Shown here piece by piece: positions 11,228 to 21,861 of a DNA stretch of 64,000 nt. The stretch lies in NCBI GenBank assembly GCA_035578155.1, contig JAPWDM010000005.1, forward strand, positions 14,474,832 through 14,538,831. Direction: 5' to 3'. The notes beneath the pieces are model-generated. The model saw only the letters and a list, made by a program, of their open reading frames with translations, was not told the origin of the DNA and made no database searches. Each line of letters starts with the position of its first letter. Positions within the stretch are counted from its first letter, which is position 1. This stretch comes from Brachynemurus nebulosus (taxonomy: Eukaryota > Arthropoda > Insecta > Neuroptera > Myrmeleontidae). Position numbers and translations under genes: made by a program.

Positions 11228-11844
11228 AATAGAGGAAACCGAAGAAAAGCCTTGCACTGCTAATAATTTCCCCTAATTTTTACAATTTATTTATAATTAT
11301 TATTAGTATTAAGTATATAAAATGCATTAAAATAACAATTTGATTCTTTTTTTTTTTTAATAAAATTGTACAAATTTGATAATGAATGTATTATTTTAAT
11401 AATTTCCGTGAAACCTGTAAGTCATACTTTTAAAAATACATTATTAATTATAATCAAAATTTATTACTCCGGGTTTAAAATTTTTTTCAACAATGTATTT
11501 ATTATAATATTCCAATTAGATTTAAATTTTTATTTAAATAAGTACAAATGATGTTAGTAGCAAAATAAAAGTAAGAGTCTTAGATAACTGAATTTTGGTA
11601 ATTCTCAGTTTGAAAAAAACAAAAAAGAAAACACACGTCCATCTTGTTTATTAAATGTAACTACAATAGAATAAAAAAATAAAGAAAGTGTTCACAACTT
11701 CTATCCTGTTTTATTTCTACCCTTTTAAAAAAAAATTAATTTGGATAAAATATTTTAACTCTTATTAGACTACATTTGGGTTGTAATCATAAGAGATAAG
11801 AGAGTGACCTTCCTTCGTTTGCGCAGGTGAAGTGGGTAAAATAA

Positions 11845-12600
11845 GGCCGAATTTACACGGGTTTAGTAACTAAAGCAAGTAGCTAAATTGAATAACTTTT
11901 TTGTTTAGTGGCTGTCTACACACAATTTAGTAAATTGATTTAGTATTAGTTAAAGTAGTAATACATAACCTAGTAAAACTAAATTAAAAATGGTACATAG
12001 TTGTCAATAAATTCGTTGTGCACTACAAAAATATATCAGATATATTAATAAGCAATTTAATCAGAAAAAAAATGTGACATTTATGTTTGAACTGACTTCT
12101 ACCTTTTATTATATTTATATATGATTTGTCCCAAATATATCCCATAAAAATGAAAAAAAATGTTATATATTTTTTTTAAATTATTATTAGATGAAGAGTG
12201 GTTGTCAGACGAGTTTCAATTTTTATCAAGGTACCTTCAGTGACTTCTTTTGATATTTATAATTTATATAATACAATAAGTACAAAAATTCCCAAAAAAA
12301 TATTTGCAATAAATAAATATTTACGCGCCTATATTTGTTGTATATTCGAAATCTGCTAAACACTTTATTAAACTAATGTGTTTACATTGGTACAAATAAC
12401 TGCAAGTTCAAAAAAATAAAGTGGGGGTAAGCTACTTGCACAAGTAAATAGAACAGGCTTCTATTTACTTGACTAAACAGATTACTAAATTTCTTACTTG
12501 CACTTACACTAAATACAACTGTTTACATGACAAAAGTAACTAAATTTAGTAACTTGATTAAGTAACCTGCTTTAGGTACTAAACACGTGTAAATACGGCA
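11845..12600. mobile_element. PIF/Harbinger-like MITE, family 1, copy 1
   Basis: Ends GGCCGAATTTACACGGGTTT and (reverse complement of right) TGCCGTATTTACACGTGTTT, flanked on both sides by TAA. It is 756 bases and noncoding. The TAA duplication and GG-starting termini suggest Harbinger mobilisation; the superfamily is inferred. Confidence 0.75.
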
Positions 12601-12935
12601 TAAATCAACTCACTGAACTATGGTTGTATATGACTATGGTTCATAAGACATCAGACATGTATTTGACAGATATCAATCTTTTGGACATAATTTTCAAAAT
12701 GACTTAGACTAATCCATTTTAAAATGCGTTTCTGCACATCTCTCAGTTCATTTTCGGTCGGGTCTAATGTAAGTTGAGATTCTAGACAAAACCAGCGAAG
12801 CCAAGAGGCGTCTTCATACATATCCCTACTGTTTAAGTCTAAAAAGTATCAGGATTTAATGCACTTATTCAATTTACTTACGAATGAAAAATTATTCCAG
12901 TTTTCTTTGTAAAAGAATTTGTTTTATACTATTCC

Positions 12936-13097
12936 AGTGGCGCTAGAATCGACTAACTGGAATAAAAAGTAGAGCGTCAATCCAGTTACTGGACTGGATT
13001 GCTTACTGGAATGGATACATTCCAGTGCCGGTCTACATTATTCCAGTAACATTCTAGCGCTGGTTTCAATCACTGGACTGGAATGCTAATGGAATAA
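12936..13097. repeat. TTCCAGT-rich inverted patch
   Basis: Several ATTCCAGT/ACTGGAAT motifs with GGCGCTAGAAT on the left and ATTCTAGCGCTGG on the right. Looks like a small decayed inverted-repeat element. Confidence 0.45.
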
Positions 13098-13135
13098 TGT
13101 CAACGGGCTATTATCGAGCAATTTTATTATATTAA

Positions 13136-13918
13136 GGCCGGATTTACACGAGTTTAGTAACTAAAGCAGGTTACTAAAGCAAGTAGCTAAATTGAATATT
13201 TTTTTTGTTTAGTGGCTGTCTACACACAATTTAGTAAATTGATTTAGTATTAGTTGAAGTAGTAATACATAACCTAGTAAAACTAAATGGTACATAGTCA
13301 TCAATAAATTCGTTGTGCACTATAAAAATGTATCAGATATGTTTGAACTGACTTGTTGGTTCGACCTTTTAATGTATTTATATATGCTTTGTCCCAAATA
13401 TATTCCATAAAAATGGAAAAAAATATTATATATATTTTTTATTATTATTAGATGAAGAGTGGTTGTCAGACGAATTTCAGTTTTTTATCGAGTTGCCTTC
13501 AGTGACTTTTTTTGATATTTATAATTTATATACGACAATAAGTATAAAAATTCCCAAAAAAATATTTGCAATAAATAAATATTTACGCGCCTATATTTGT
13601 ATATTTGAAATCTACTAAACACTTTACTAAACTAATGTGTTTACACTGGTACAAAAAACAGCAAGTTAAAAAAAAATAAAGTGGGGGTAAGCTACTTGCA
13701 CAAGTAAATAGAACAGGCTTCTATTTACTTGACTAAACAGATTACTAAATTACTTACTTGCACTTGCACTAAATACAACTGTCTACATGACAAAAGTATC
13801 TAAATTTAGTAACTTGATTAAGTAACCTGCTTTAGCTACTAAACTCGTGTAAATACGGCATTAGCTACTAAACTCGTGTAAATACGGCATTAGCTACTAA
13901 ACTCGTGTAAATACGGCA
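13136..13918. mobile_element. PIF/Harbinger-like MITE, family 1, copy 2
   Basis: Same family and orientation as 11845-12600. Left end GGCCGGATTTACACGAGTTT, right end ATACGGCA, TAA at 13133-13135 and 13919-13921. The right terminus is triplicated as three 29-base units. Confidence 0.78.
13832..13918 (+). repeat. Three identical 29-base copies of a transposon terminus
   Basis: Units 13832-13860, 13861-13889 and 13890-13918 each read TTAGCTACTAAACTCG and end AATACGGCA, with no differences between them. Confidence 0.9.
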
Positions 13919-14158
13919 TAAGCGTAGATGAAGTATATTTTATATGGAATTCCATGATATTTTAATAACGAATAGTTAATAATTAAAACTCTAAAAAAGT
14001 AACGTGTATCCAGACATAGGAATGTGGAAAATTAACTTTGGTAAAAAAGTAATTTTAGAGAAACCAATATGAATATTATTAAAGAAAAAATTAAACTCCA
14101 TGTAGAAAATATTTTTAAATTTTTTTATTAATATTTTTTATTTATTTTTAACATTCTG

Positions 14159-14164
14159 TTTATT
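14159..14164 (-). terminator. Candidate poly(A) signal for the zinc-finger gene
   Basis: AATAAA on the minus strand, about 25 bases after the stop; a further AATAAATAAA-type run lies about 20 bases beyond. Such a short 3' UTR is unusual but possible. Confidence 0.35.
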
Positions 14165-14189
14165 CTTCTTGACAAATTTTGACTAGAAT

Positions 14190-14461
14190 TTAATAAGGTC
14201 TTGAAGAAATCATAAGATTTCTATGAAAATCACTTAAAAACCAATTTTTATAAAAATCTGGAAAAAAATTTAAAGATGTGAAATTTAACACGTCTAAATT
14301 TTTTGGTGTCAATGGTTCATCTTTATTCGCTACATCAGCCACATCAGCTATTCCTTCTTCTGAATCAACATTCACACCATGATATATCTTCATATGTGAT
14401 TTTAAATTACATTGTACAGCAAATTTCTTTTTACACAATTTACATACAAATGGGCGGTTTC
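14190..14461 (-). CDS. Zinc-finger gene terminal exon
   Basis: Acceptor TTTCCAG before 14461. Encodes finger 6 ([17 protein letters not shown]) and the 62-residue acidic/aromatic tail; stop TAA at 14192-14190. Confidence 0.88.
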
Positions 14462-17400
14462 CTGGAAAAAATAAATAAATATTAAAAATAAAATATGAAA
14501 AATTCACCAAGTACGTGCTAGACCACGCAAAATTAAGACGTCGTAGTCATTTCAAAAGAAATTACAAGAATGATAAACCGTACTACGGAGACCTGATTTA
14601 ATGCGTGTCCAACATGCCGTGTCCAGAATTTTTCACATAACTCATTTTATTTTGAAAATTTTAAATTATTTTAGTAAGATACGTTGAAATATAGAAAAAA
14701 AGATAGCATTTTGAAATTATCTGTTTTTCTTTGGAAACAATAAATTATTAAGAAAAGATACATGACATTCAAAAAAATATGCCAGTTTTTTGGATTTTAT
14801 TTGTATAAACAGTACTAATTTTGGAATTCTCCAAATCTAATAAACAAACCTTACCTACTGACAATAGTTATCTTTTTGATCACTAGTTTGCGTGTTTAAG
14901 TTTTACGATTCCCAATGGAAACCACGCAAAGCGATGACAGACAGGACAAAACCCTAAATGTTCTGTGGTTATGACTACGGAACACTAAAAAAATTAAATA
15001 AATGGTATACTCTATTTCAAATACAATTGATCATGAGTCAAAGTTAAAAAATTAAATAATTCTTATATTGAAAACAAATTAATCTTCTATTTTTTTCTAA
15101 AAACAAACTGCAATTTTAAAATTTACCTAAGTGAAATAATGAAACAGATAAAGCCAAGAAAACGGAAATTATTTAAATTCATAAGTGATGAAGCATGGTC
15201 AAATTTAAGTGAAATGGGCCATAGTAAAAAGTCGTAACTGGCATTTAATATTTCACTAAAGTTAGCAATATTCGACTTGACTCTCCATCAGGCCACTAAC
15301 GTACAAGGGTTTTTTCAGATGACCGTTCTGGTAATAATTTAACATTATAATTAATTTTAAAAAAAATTTAGATGTAGTGCGCGTTAATTACGCCCGCGAG
15401 ACCCAGACCTACCGTGTCAAATTTTGATGTGAAAGAAAATAAAAAAAATTGTTTTAAACTGGTTTTTTTAATCAATTTGCTACATTCTTACCATTATGCA
15501 TTGCAATATGATTCCGTAAATTTGTCTGTTTACTGAAACCCCTTGAACAGATATTACATCGAAAGGGCCATGATCCGCTATGAACGTACATATGCGACCG
15601 TAAATCACCAGGAGTTGGGAATGAACGTGTACACAAATTGCATTTATGTGGCTTAATCTAAAACAAAATATTATATAATAATATGTTAATATAGGTCAAA
15701 TCAATTAAAAATGGTCTGACGTCATCAAACAAATGCAACTACTGAAGTAAAATTAAACGTACAGTCTAGATTTCTGTCTCTTCCCCTTTTTGTTATTTTC
15801 GTATTAGAGTAACTCGATTAACTGTATTAATTAATTAATTTTGTTTAGAAAGAATTTCGTAGTTCTAACATCGAAATCCTTATGCATTCATGTCGTCTAT
15901 CGTCACACCGGTGGTCATCCTGCACTTGATCACATTGAATTTGACAGTGGCGGTCATATTTTGTTGATGACATCAGACCATTTTTCCTTGTTTTGACCTA
16001 TATGACATTATACAGGGTGTAAAATAAATAACTCTCATCCTTTTGAGAGGTGACTCATACCGCCTGTAGACACTAAAATCGCAGGAATTTTTTCGGAATT
16101 AATAGTCTGAGAAAATCGCAAATTGCCTGGCTACATGATATTTCAAAATTTTTGTAAGTACCACTCTGACTAAATTATGATGCATGAATACCTTTTTAAT
16201 ATCAAAAGAACAAAATAATTTTATTGACTAAAATTCAATAAAATTTTGTAAACATGTTTAGGTCGTAAACGTGTTTCTCAGATCTTTTTTTAAAAACAGA
16301 AAATTTATCTTACAAACATGAGATGGTCAGGGCCGGAATAAAAACAATTTTTTAAGGGCCACTTTTTTGACGCATATTTAGTATCAATTTTTTTCTGTTA
16401 AATAACAGTTTTGGTTCAAATTTATTGGCAAATATTAATTACGTGGGTGAGATCTACCCACACTGTTTTCGTAGCGAGATGTATACACTTTACACCCTGT
16501 ATAATTTTTTTTTTTTTATCAATAACCAACTTTTGTGTGTGTCATACGATGATAGTATAAATTTGAACTTGCTGTAAAACGTTTTCCACAAAATCCACAA
16601 ATATGTGGCTTTAAGCCAGTATGGATGCGTCGATGAGTGTTTAATGATGAGCTTGTTGAAAATCCTTTATTACATATTTCACAGATATGAGGTTTTTCCC
16701 CTAAAATAAATAAATCAAAATTAATACAAGTAAATCTCTATAACTACCCTGCTAGACAATAATTTTTCGTGTCAGAGCGATAGTTTTAATCGTAAAAATC
16801 TTTAAGTTTTTATAAAATTAATCTTTCAATAATTAATTAATTAATTAATCTTTCAATAATTGTAGTTATATGGTTCATCACGCACCATATTTGGTCTTAA
16901 TTTTGGTAAAAGTGGAAAGAACGACTTTTCTCAAATTAAATTTTATAGAAATGATTTGAATTAGGATTACATAAATGTAAAATTTTCGTTTTTGCTAAAA
17001 AAAAAAAAAAAAAAATACTAAATTGTTCAGAAATATGAGGGACTCAACAGAAACCTTCATTTCTAGTGGTCCTACAGGCCTAAGTTTAGTAAAAAGGAAA
17101 AGAACGACATCTAAAACCTGTAATTCACTTCGCTGCTGGAAAGGTCTCACAAAATATCATAAAAAATATGTTCATTTTATAAGATTGTACGATTTGCTGG
17201 TATATTTATGAGCATGAAAATATTTTCCCTCGAATATTTTGATATTTTATCAGTACCTATTTTAGTAGCTCATAGATTCTGATAAAAAAATTTTTTATCT
17301 TTTTTATAAGATCCTATGAGAAAAGTTATTAATTTCAATTGTCAATGAGATTTTATGAGAATTTGCGAATTAAAGTACAATAAGTACTTCTATGAGATTT

Positions 17401-19240
17401 TATAACAAAAGCTGAAGTAGAATAAGCTCATAAGAAATCATTAGCAATTTATTAGAAACGATGGGCAATACTGTAACTGAATTTTTATGAGAATTAGGTG
17501 GCAATCCCTTGGACAAATACACAGGGCCGTGGAGAGAAATGGCAGGCCCCGGGACTAAACAATATTTTTTTAAAATTTTCTTCCATAAAAAATAAGCGAT
17601 GAGCAGAAAAGAACTTAACTTTTTTCGCGGGCCCTCTACCGACAGCTATGGGCCCCCTTCTGATGGCCGGGCCTCGGGGCTGCAACTCCGACTACCCCAC
17701 CCTCTCGTCGGGCCTGCAAATACACATCCTAAATCTCATAATTTTTTTTTATGATACATTAAATGGTTTTGAAACGTTGGTTTGAATTAGGATGATTGAC
17801 TGGATTCGGGTAATTTGAATGTAAACTTTTAATTTTTTCTATCAAAATGACGAAATATCTGATTTAACAGAATTTTTTTCTTTGAAAACCTATAATTCGC
17901 TTCCAGTCTCACCATTCTGTCATTTTATTTACGGTTTTGAAACATTAGATATTTTAATGAACTTGATGATACCACCAAATTAAAAAATTATTTTTTCTCA
18001 AATCAAACTTTAGGGAAATGATTTGAACACGAATAATTCACTGAATTAGGTTAATTTGAGTGTAAACTTTTCAATTTTGCTATAAAAATGACGAAATTCC
18101 ATTTAAAAATATGACTGACTCGACAGAAATCCTTGTTCTAGTGGTCCTACATACCAGGCTTCGAAAACATATAATTCGGTTCCAATTTCATCATTCTGTC
18201 ATCTTATTTACAGTTTTGAAGCATTACAATTTTTTTATAGATACATCAAAATAAAAGTATTCGCACTTACATGACAGAGCTTAAAGTTAGTAAATACTCA
18301 GCTTCGTCGAAAAAAAGTTTTAAGCCCGAAAAAATTGACGCAAAAAAACAACGCAAAATATTATGATAAAAATCTTTTTTCTCTGCTCTCCCGCCACGAG
18401 ATTTAAAATATAGCATTGAAATGGTGTACAATCATAGACCAATGAACACTATTATATTATACTACTAGACAAAGCGTAAAGCCAGTTTCTAGACATTTTT
18501 CTTGAAGCAGGTAACAGGATGAGACGGGTGGAATTTAATGAAATAATATAATGTCAATTTTTGAGCAAATGTGACTATAATTTTATTATCAATATTATAT
18601 TTTTACAATAATTATTTGAAAACGTTACTACGGATACCATTCATTACTATATTACAGAATACTATTAAGGTCGGAACTTGGTCGGAACTGGCTGCCTCAA
18701 TTATACATTTATATAATTAGTCTATATAATATATAATATATTATAATATGTTCATTGATCTGTGTGTACGATATACAAAATAGACTTTTTGAAGATTCTA
18801 TTTATGATTTAGTTTTAGATGAATTTTTAAATCCAATCTTAATTTTTTTTAAACATTTGTGAAACTCTTTTTTTGAATTTTTAAAATATGTGATTCTTAA
18901 TTTAATCCAGTATCCAGTTTTAAGATGATTGGCGCGCTAATAATTAAGAAATTTTTAAATCTTAAAATATCTGCCAATGATTATATTATTAGACATTGAT
19001 TATTTGCTGCAAAATAAAGTTTTCCAATAATACTCTCTTGAATGTACTAACGGCCTCGATAATATTCTTTAATTCATAAAAAAATATTGTTATTCATAAC
19101 TGTACACTGAGAGAAAAATGGCAACTTAAAATTAAATATGATCATTATTGTTTCAATAATGTACAACTTAAAAAAAATTGTATTGAAAGAATAGGGAACT
19201 TTTGTCTTAATCAATATTATTCAACTTTAAAATAAAGTTG

Positions 19241-19330
<90 letters not shown>

Positions 19331-20711
19331 GTATTTATGTATCAGCACGATAACTCTCTAGCAAAACTTTCTAGATTTACGAAATTTGGTGAGAACGTTG
19401 GAAGTCCAAAAATCTTGGATGAGTTCTTCAGCCAGACATGTCGGATGCCAGGAACATGGTTTTTGTTCTTGCAAAAAATTTGTTTTTTGCCAAAATTTGC
19501 TATAATTTAAAAGTTTTTGCCACATTTTCTTACACCATTGCAAAGACGAAAAAGATCACATAAAAAGGTTTTTGAACTATTATTCTAGGTTAGCTAGTTT
19601 TTGAGAAAATAAGAAAAAAAAGTCAATTTATTATTTTATGGAGATATCTGTAAAAATGGAACCAAGTACTTTTTGTGTTGATGCTTCAATATTTATTTAA
19701 AATACCCCTGTCGCAGCATCCTGCATAACATAGCGAATTTCCATTTACAAAAGTACGTTTTTCTCGGAAACTAGTTGATATATAGTAATTGTAAATAAAA
19801 AAAACCTTCTTTATGTGATAAAATTTCATTTCACGAAAAAAATTTGGCGGAATGAGGCGGAAAAATCACATAAAGAAGGTTTTTTTATTTACAATTACTC
19901 TATATCAACTAGTTTTCGAGAAAAACGTACTTTTGTAAATGGAAATTCGCTATGTTATGCAGGATGCTCCGACAGGGGTATTATTGAAATTAAGTTGTTT
20001 TTTCTCTGTGTGTATATAAATATAAACCTAAGATTCATTTGGTGAAAACAAACTCAAGTTGACTCTCTCTAAATTAAGTTTTGGTGAATTATCGAAGCTA
20101 GCTAAATCATTTTCTAAGATCCAAAAACACGCTCGACCAAAAAAAAGACATACATGTATACAATTCTAGTCACCTTTAACTTTATTCGAAAATAGTACTG
20201 TCACAGCTAATTTTGAAGATGGCTCATGTTAAAATTGTCACCTTTTAATGACAATTTTCACATTTAAAATGAATTTTACCAAACACGAGATCCTCCCAAT
20301 CGCATAATTACACCAAAAAAATAAAGTATATTCTAAGATTTCAGTAAAATCGTTATAGAGCCGTTTCCAAGAATAGTATAAATAAACAATAAGATAACAC
20401 TACCCGGCGCTTCCACACTTTAAAAATCAACATTATATTGTAATATTAAATATTTGTTTCATACCTGTATGTGTTCTTATATGTCGCTTCAATAACGATG
20501 GTCGATCAAAAGTTTTATTACAAACATCGCATGGTAACAATGATTTACCAGTTTTTCGACAATTTTTTTGAACTACTGAACTTGCATTCGATATATTTTC
20601 ATTAATTAACTGTTGTTTTGTACTATCAACCGTAACAATAAAATTTTCCGTTTGTGATTTTAATTTATCAATATATTTTGAATTTTTTGATAAATCTAAC
20701 GGTTGTTCCAT
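14190..20711 (-). CDS. Six-finger C2H2 zinc-finger protein with N-terminal PLDLS (CtBP-type) motif
   Basis: Four exons on the minus strand (20711-20465, 16700-16531, 15657-15492, 14461-14190) join in phase to 284 residues. It starts [15 protein letters not shown] is the classical short motif by which repressors recruit CtBP. Residues 20-60 are unstructured-looking. Six C2H2 fingers follow: 61-81, 89-109, 117-137, 145-165, 173-193 and 201-222. The first two are joined by a canonical TGEKPH linker that is itself split by a 3.8 kb intron. Finger 6 has four residues between its histidines. The 62-residue tail is acidic, then aromatic-rich ([10 protein letters not shown]). Likely a nuclear sequence-specific repressor. 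I do not recognise the orthologue. The start at 20711 is chosen because the motif follows immediately; an upstream noncoding exon is possible. Confidence 0.88.
14462..15491 (-). other. Zinc-finger gene intron 3
   Basis: Noncoding and AT-rich. The only recognised block is the 200-base dispersed repeat at 15016-15224. Confidence 0.6.
15016..15224 (+). repeat. 200-base dispersed repeat, copy 2
   Basis: Same order of blocks as 5457-5652 and same orientation. It lies in the last intron of the zinc-finger gene. Confidence 0.7.
15492..15657 (-). CDS. Zinc-finger gene exon 3
   Basis: Acceptor TTTTAG before 15657, donor GTAAGA. Encodes fingers 4 and 5 ([17 protein letters not shown] and [17 protein letters not shown]). 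Phase 0 in, one base out. Confidence 0.88.
15694..15998. mobile_element. 305-base MITE with TA duplications
   Basis: Left end GGTCAAATCAATTAAAAATG then GTCTGACGTCATCAA; the right end is its inverted partner (TTGATGACATCAGACCATTT, ending TTTTGACC). TA on both sides. It lies in intron 2 of the zinc-finger gene. Confidence 0.8.
16013..16499. mobile_element. 487-base mariner-like MITE with CAGGGTGTAAA ends
   Basis: Left CAGGGTGTAAAATAAATA, right CACTTTACACCCTG, with TA at 16011-16012 and 16500-16501. It begins only 13 bases after the preceding MITE and ends 32 bases before exon 2. The CAGGGTGT terminus is common among insect mariner relatives. Confidence 0.78.
16531..16700 (-). CDS. Zinc-finger gene exon 2
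   Basis: Acceptor TTTTAG (minus strand) before 16700. Encodes fingers 2 and 3 ([17 protein letters not shown] and [17 protein letters not shown]). Ends THTK in phase 0 with a less common GTTGGT donor. Confidence 0.87.
16880..18260 (+). repeat. Diverged tandem monomers, array 1
   Basis: Recurring phrases in the same order: TGATTTGAATTAGGAT, then GTAAACTTTTAATTTT, then ATGACGAAAT, then GACTCGACAGAAATCC, then CTAGTGGTCCTACA, then TAATTCGCTTCCAGTCTCA. The period is roughly 270-290 bases with heavy divergence. Array 2 is at 25840-27110. Confidence 0.6.
17522..17716. mobile_element. hAT-type MITE (195 bases), perfect 8-bp duplication
   Basis: Starts CAGGGCCGTGGAGAG and ends CTCTCGTCGGGCCTG. CAAATACA is duplicated exactly at 17514-17521 and 17717-17724. 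GC-rich internally, unlike its surroundings. Confidence 0.9.
19244..19640 (-). mobile_element. (TA)n-core dispersed element, reverse copy
   Basis: (TA)n core 19244-19318, followed by (TATG)n and then the left arm in reverse complement: CACGATAACTCTC, CGAAATTTGGTGAGAACGTT, ATGAGTTCTTCAGCCAGACA, TCTTGCAAAAAATTTG. Only one arm is present; the other may be replaced by the hairpin that follows. Confidence 0.7.
19701..19983. repeat. Near-perfect hairpin, 119-base arms, 45-base loop
   Basis: Arm 19701-19819 (AATACCCCTGTCGCAGCATC to TTATGTGAT) is matched by the reverse complement 19865-19983 with about three mismatches. The outer arm sequence is the 5' terminus of the (TA)n-core family. It is located in intron 1 of the zinc-finger gene, so an unspliced transcript would fold into long dsRNA. 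Confidence 0.88.
20465..20711 (-). CDS. Zinc-finger gene exon 1
   Basis: ATG at 20711-20709. Encodes PLDLS, a linker and finger 1 ([21 protein letters not shown]). It ends inside the glycine codon of the TGEKP linker; donor GTATGA. Confidence 0.87.
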
Positions 20712-21239
20712 AATAATGAACGATATTACTGTTTATTGTACATCGATCACGAAAATTTGAATATGAATGATTACAATTTTCCATAATTCTTATATTTGTT
20801 GAAGAATTTTACAAAGTTTAATATGAAAAGTATTTTCTCGATACCTTTCTGTAATTGTATAGTTGTCCCAGAGACAAATTCGTCGAAATTAAAGTTAATA
20901 TTACTTTTAACTTCACCAAATTAAATATCTGTAAAACTAATTGCCAAGTGCAATTTATACTTGCCCAAATAGTGTCCCGTACGATAAATTGTTTTTATGA
21001 ATTTGATGTAATAGTATATGAGCTAGACAAAGTATTTTCCCTAACGAATCAATTTTATTCCTATCTATATATGCTTACTAGGAAGAAGCAAATTACTCAT
21101 TTACTGAATGTGTCAATGCACGTCACCTGTTTTATGTCACCGAAAGATGACATATTAATCTCGTTGTGTGATTGGTGGTGTGATGGGGGAAAAATTAATA
21201 ATAATAATAATAATATGTAATAATATATAATATAATAAT

Positions 21240-21355
21240 TATAGAGTTGTGCATGAATATATTTAATAAACGCAAGAGGGCTGTATTCTCACTGTATTAT
21301 AGAGTTGTACATGCATATATTGAATAAATGCAAGAGGGCTGTATTCTCACTGTAC
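21240..21355 (+). repeat. 59-base tandem duplication
   Basis: AGAGTTGTGCATGAATATAT with AGAGGGCTGTATTCTCACTG is repeated immediately with a handful of changes. Confidence 0.85.
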
Positions 21356-21668
21356 TTAAAAAACGAGCCAAAAAATCATAAATTAACACTTTCACTGAGG
21401 TGACATTACTTAGTGCGTGTCAAAAACACGCACTTGACGAATTTTTTCTTTTTACCACAAGTCCTCAACGATGGTACGGAAATGAATGCATTTCACAGTT
21501 CACATATTCTTAAATTCATATCTCTAAAAGAGTTGGACGTACATCAAATTTTAATATAATCCTTTTTATAGGTTTCTAATAAATATAATTATTACATAGT
21601 AATTAAAATTTTCAGACGACCAGTAAAAAAAGAGATTGTTGGCAAAAAATTACTTGACTATCTTATAA

Positions 21669-21789
21669 TTAGTCGAATTTTCTCCGAAAAATTAGACTTA
21701 TACAGTCTATACGATAAGAGCTGCGAGAGGCGAGAGTAGGGGCGCTATCCGTTTTCGGACCCGTAGAACACGAATATGTAGAATATGTA

Positions 21790-21861
<72 letters not shown>

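Larger units (their letters stand above)
11055..14189. other. Spacer between convergent Pus7 and zinc-finger genes
   Basis: No protein-coding signal. Holds Pus7 3' UTR, a 17-base-stem hairpin (11177-11227), two copies of a TAA-flanked MITE (11845-12600 and 13136-13918), and a TTCCAGT-rich patch (12936-13097) between them. Confidence 0.7.
16701..20464 (-). other. Zinc-finger gene intron 1 (3.8 kb)
   Basis: Noncoding. Contains satellite-like monomers (16880-18260) interrupted by a 195-base hAT MITE, plain AT-rich DNA (18260-19240), an inverted (TA)n-core element (19244-19640) and a large hairpin (19701-19983). Confidence 0.7.
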
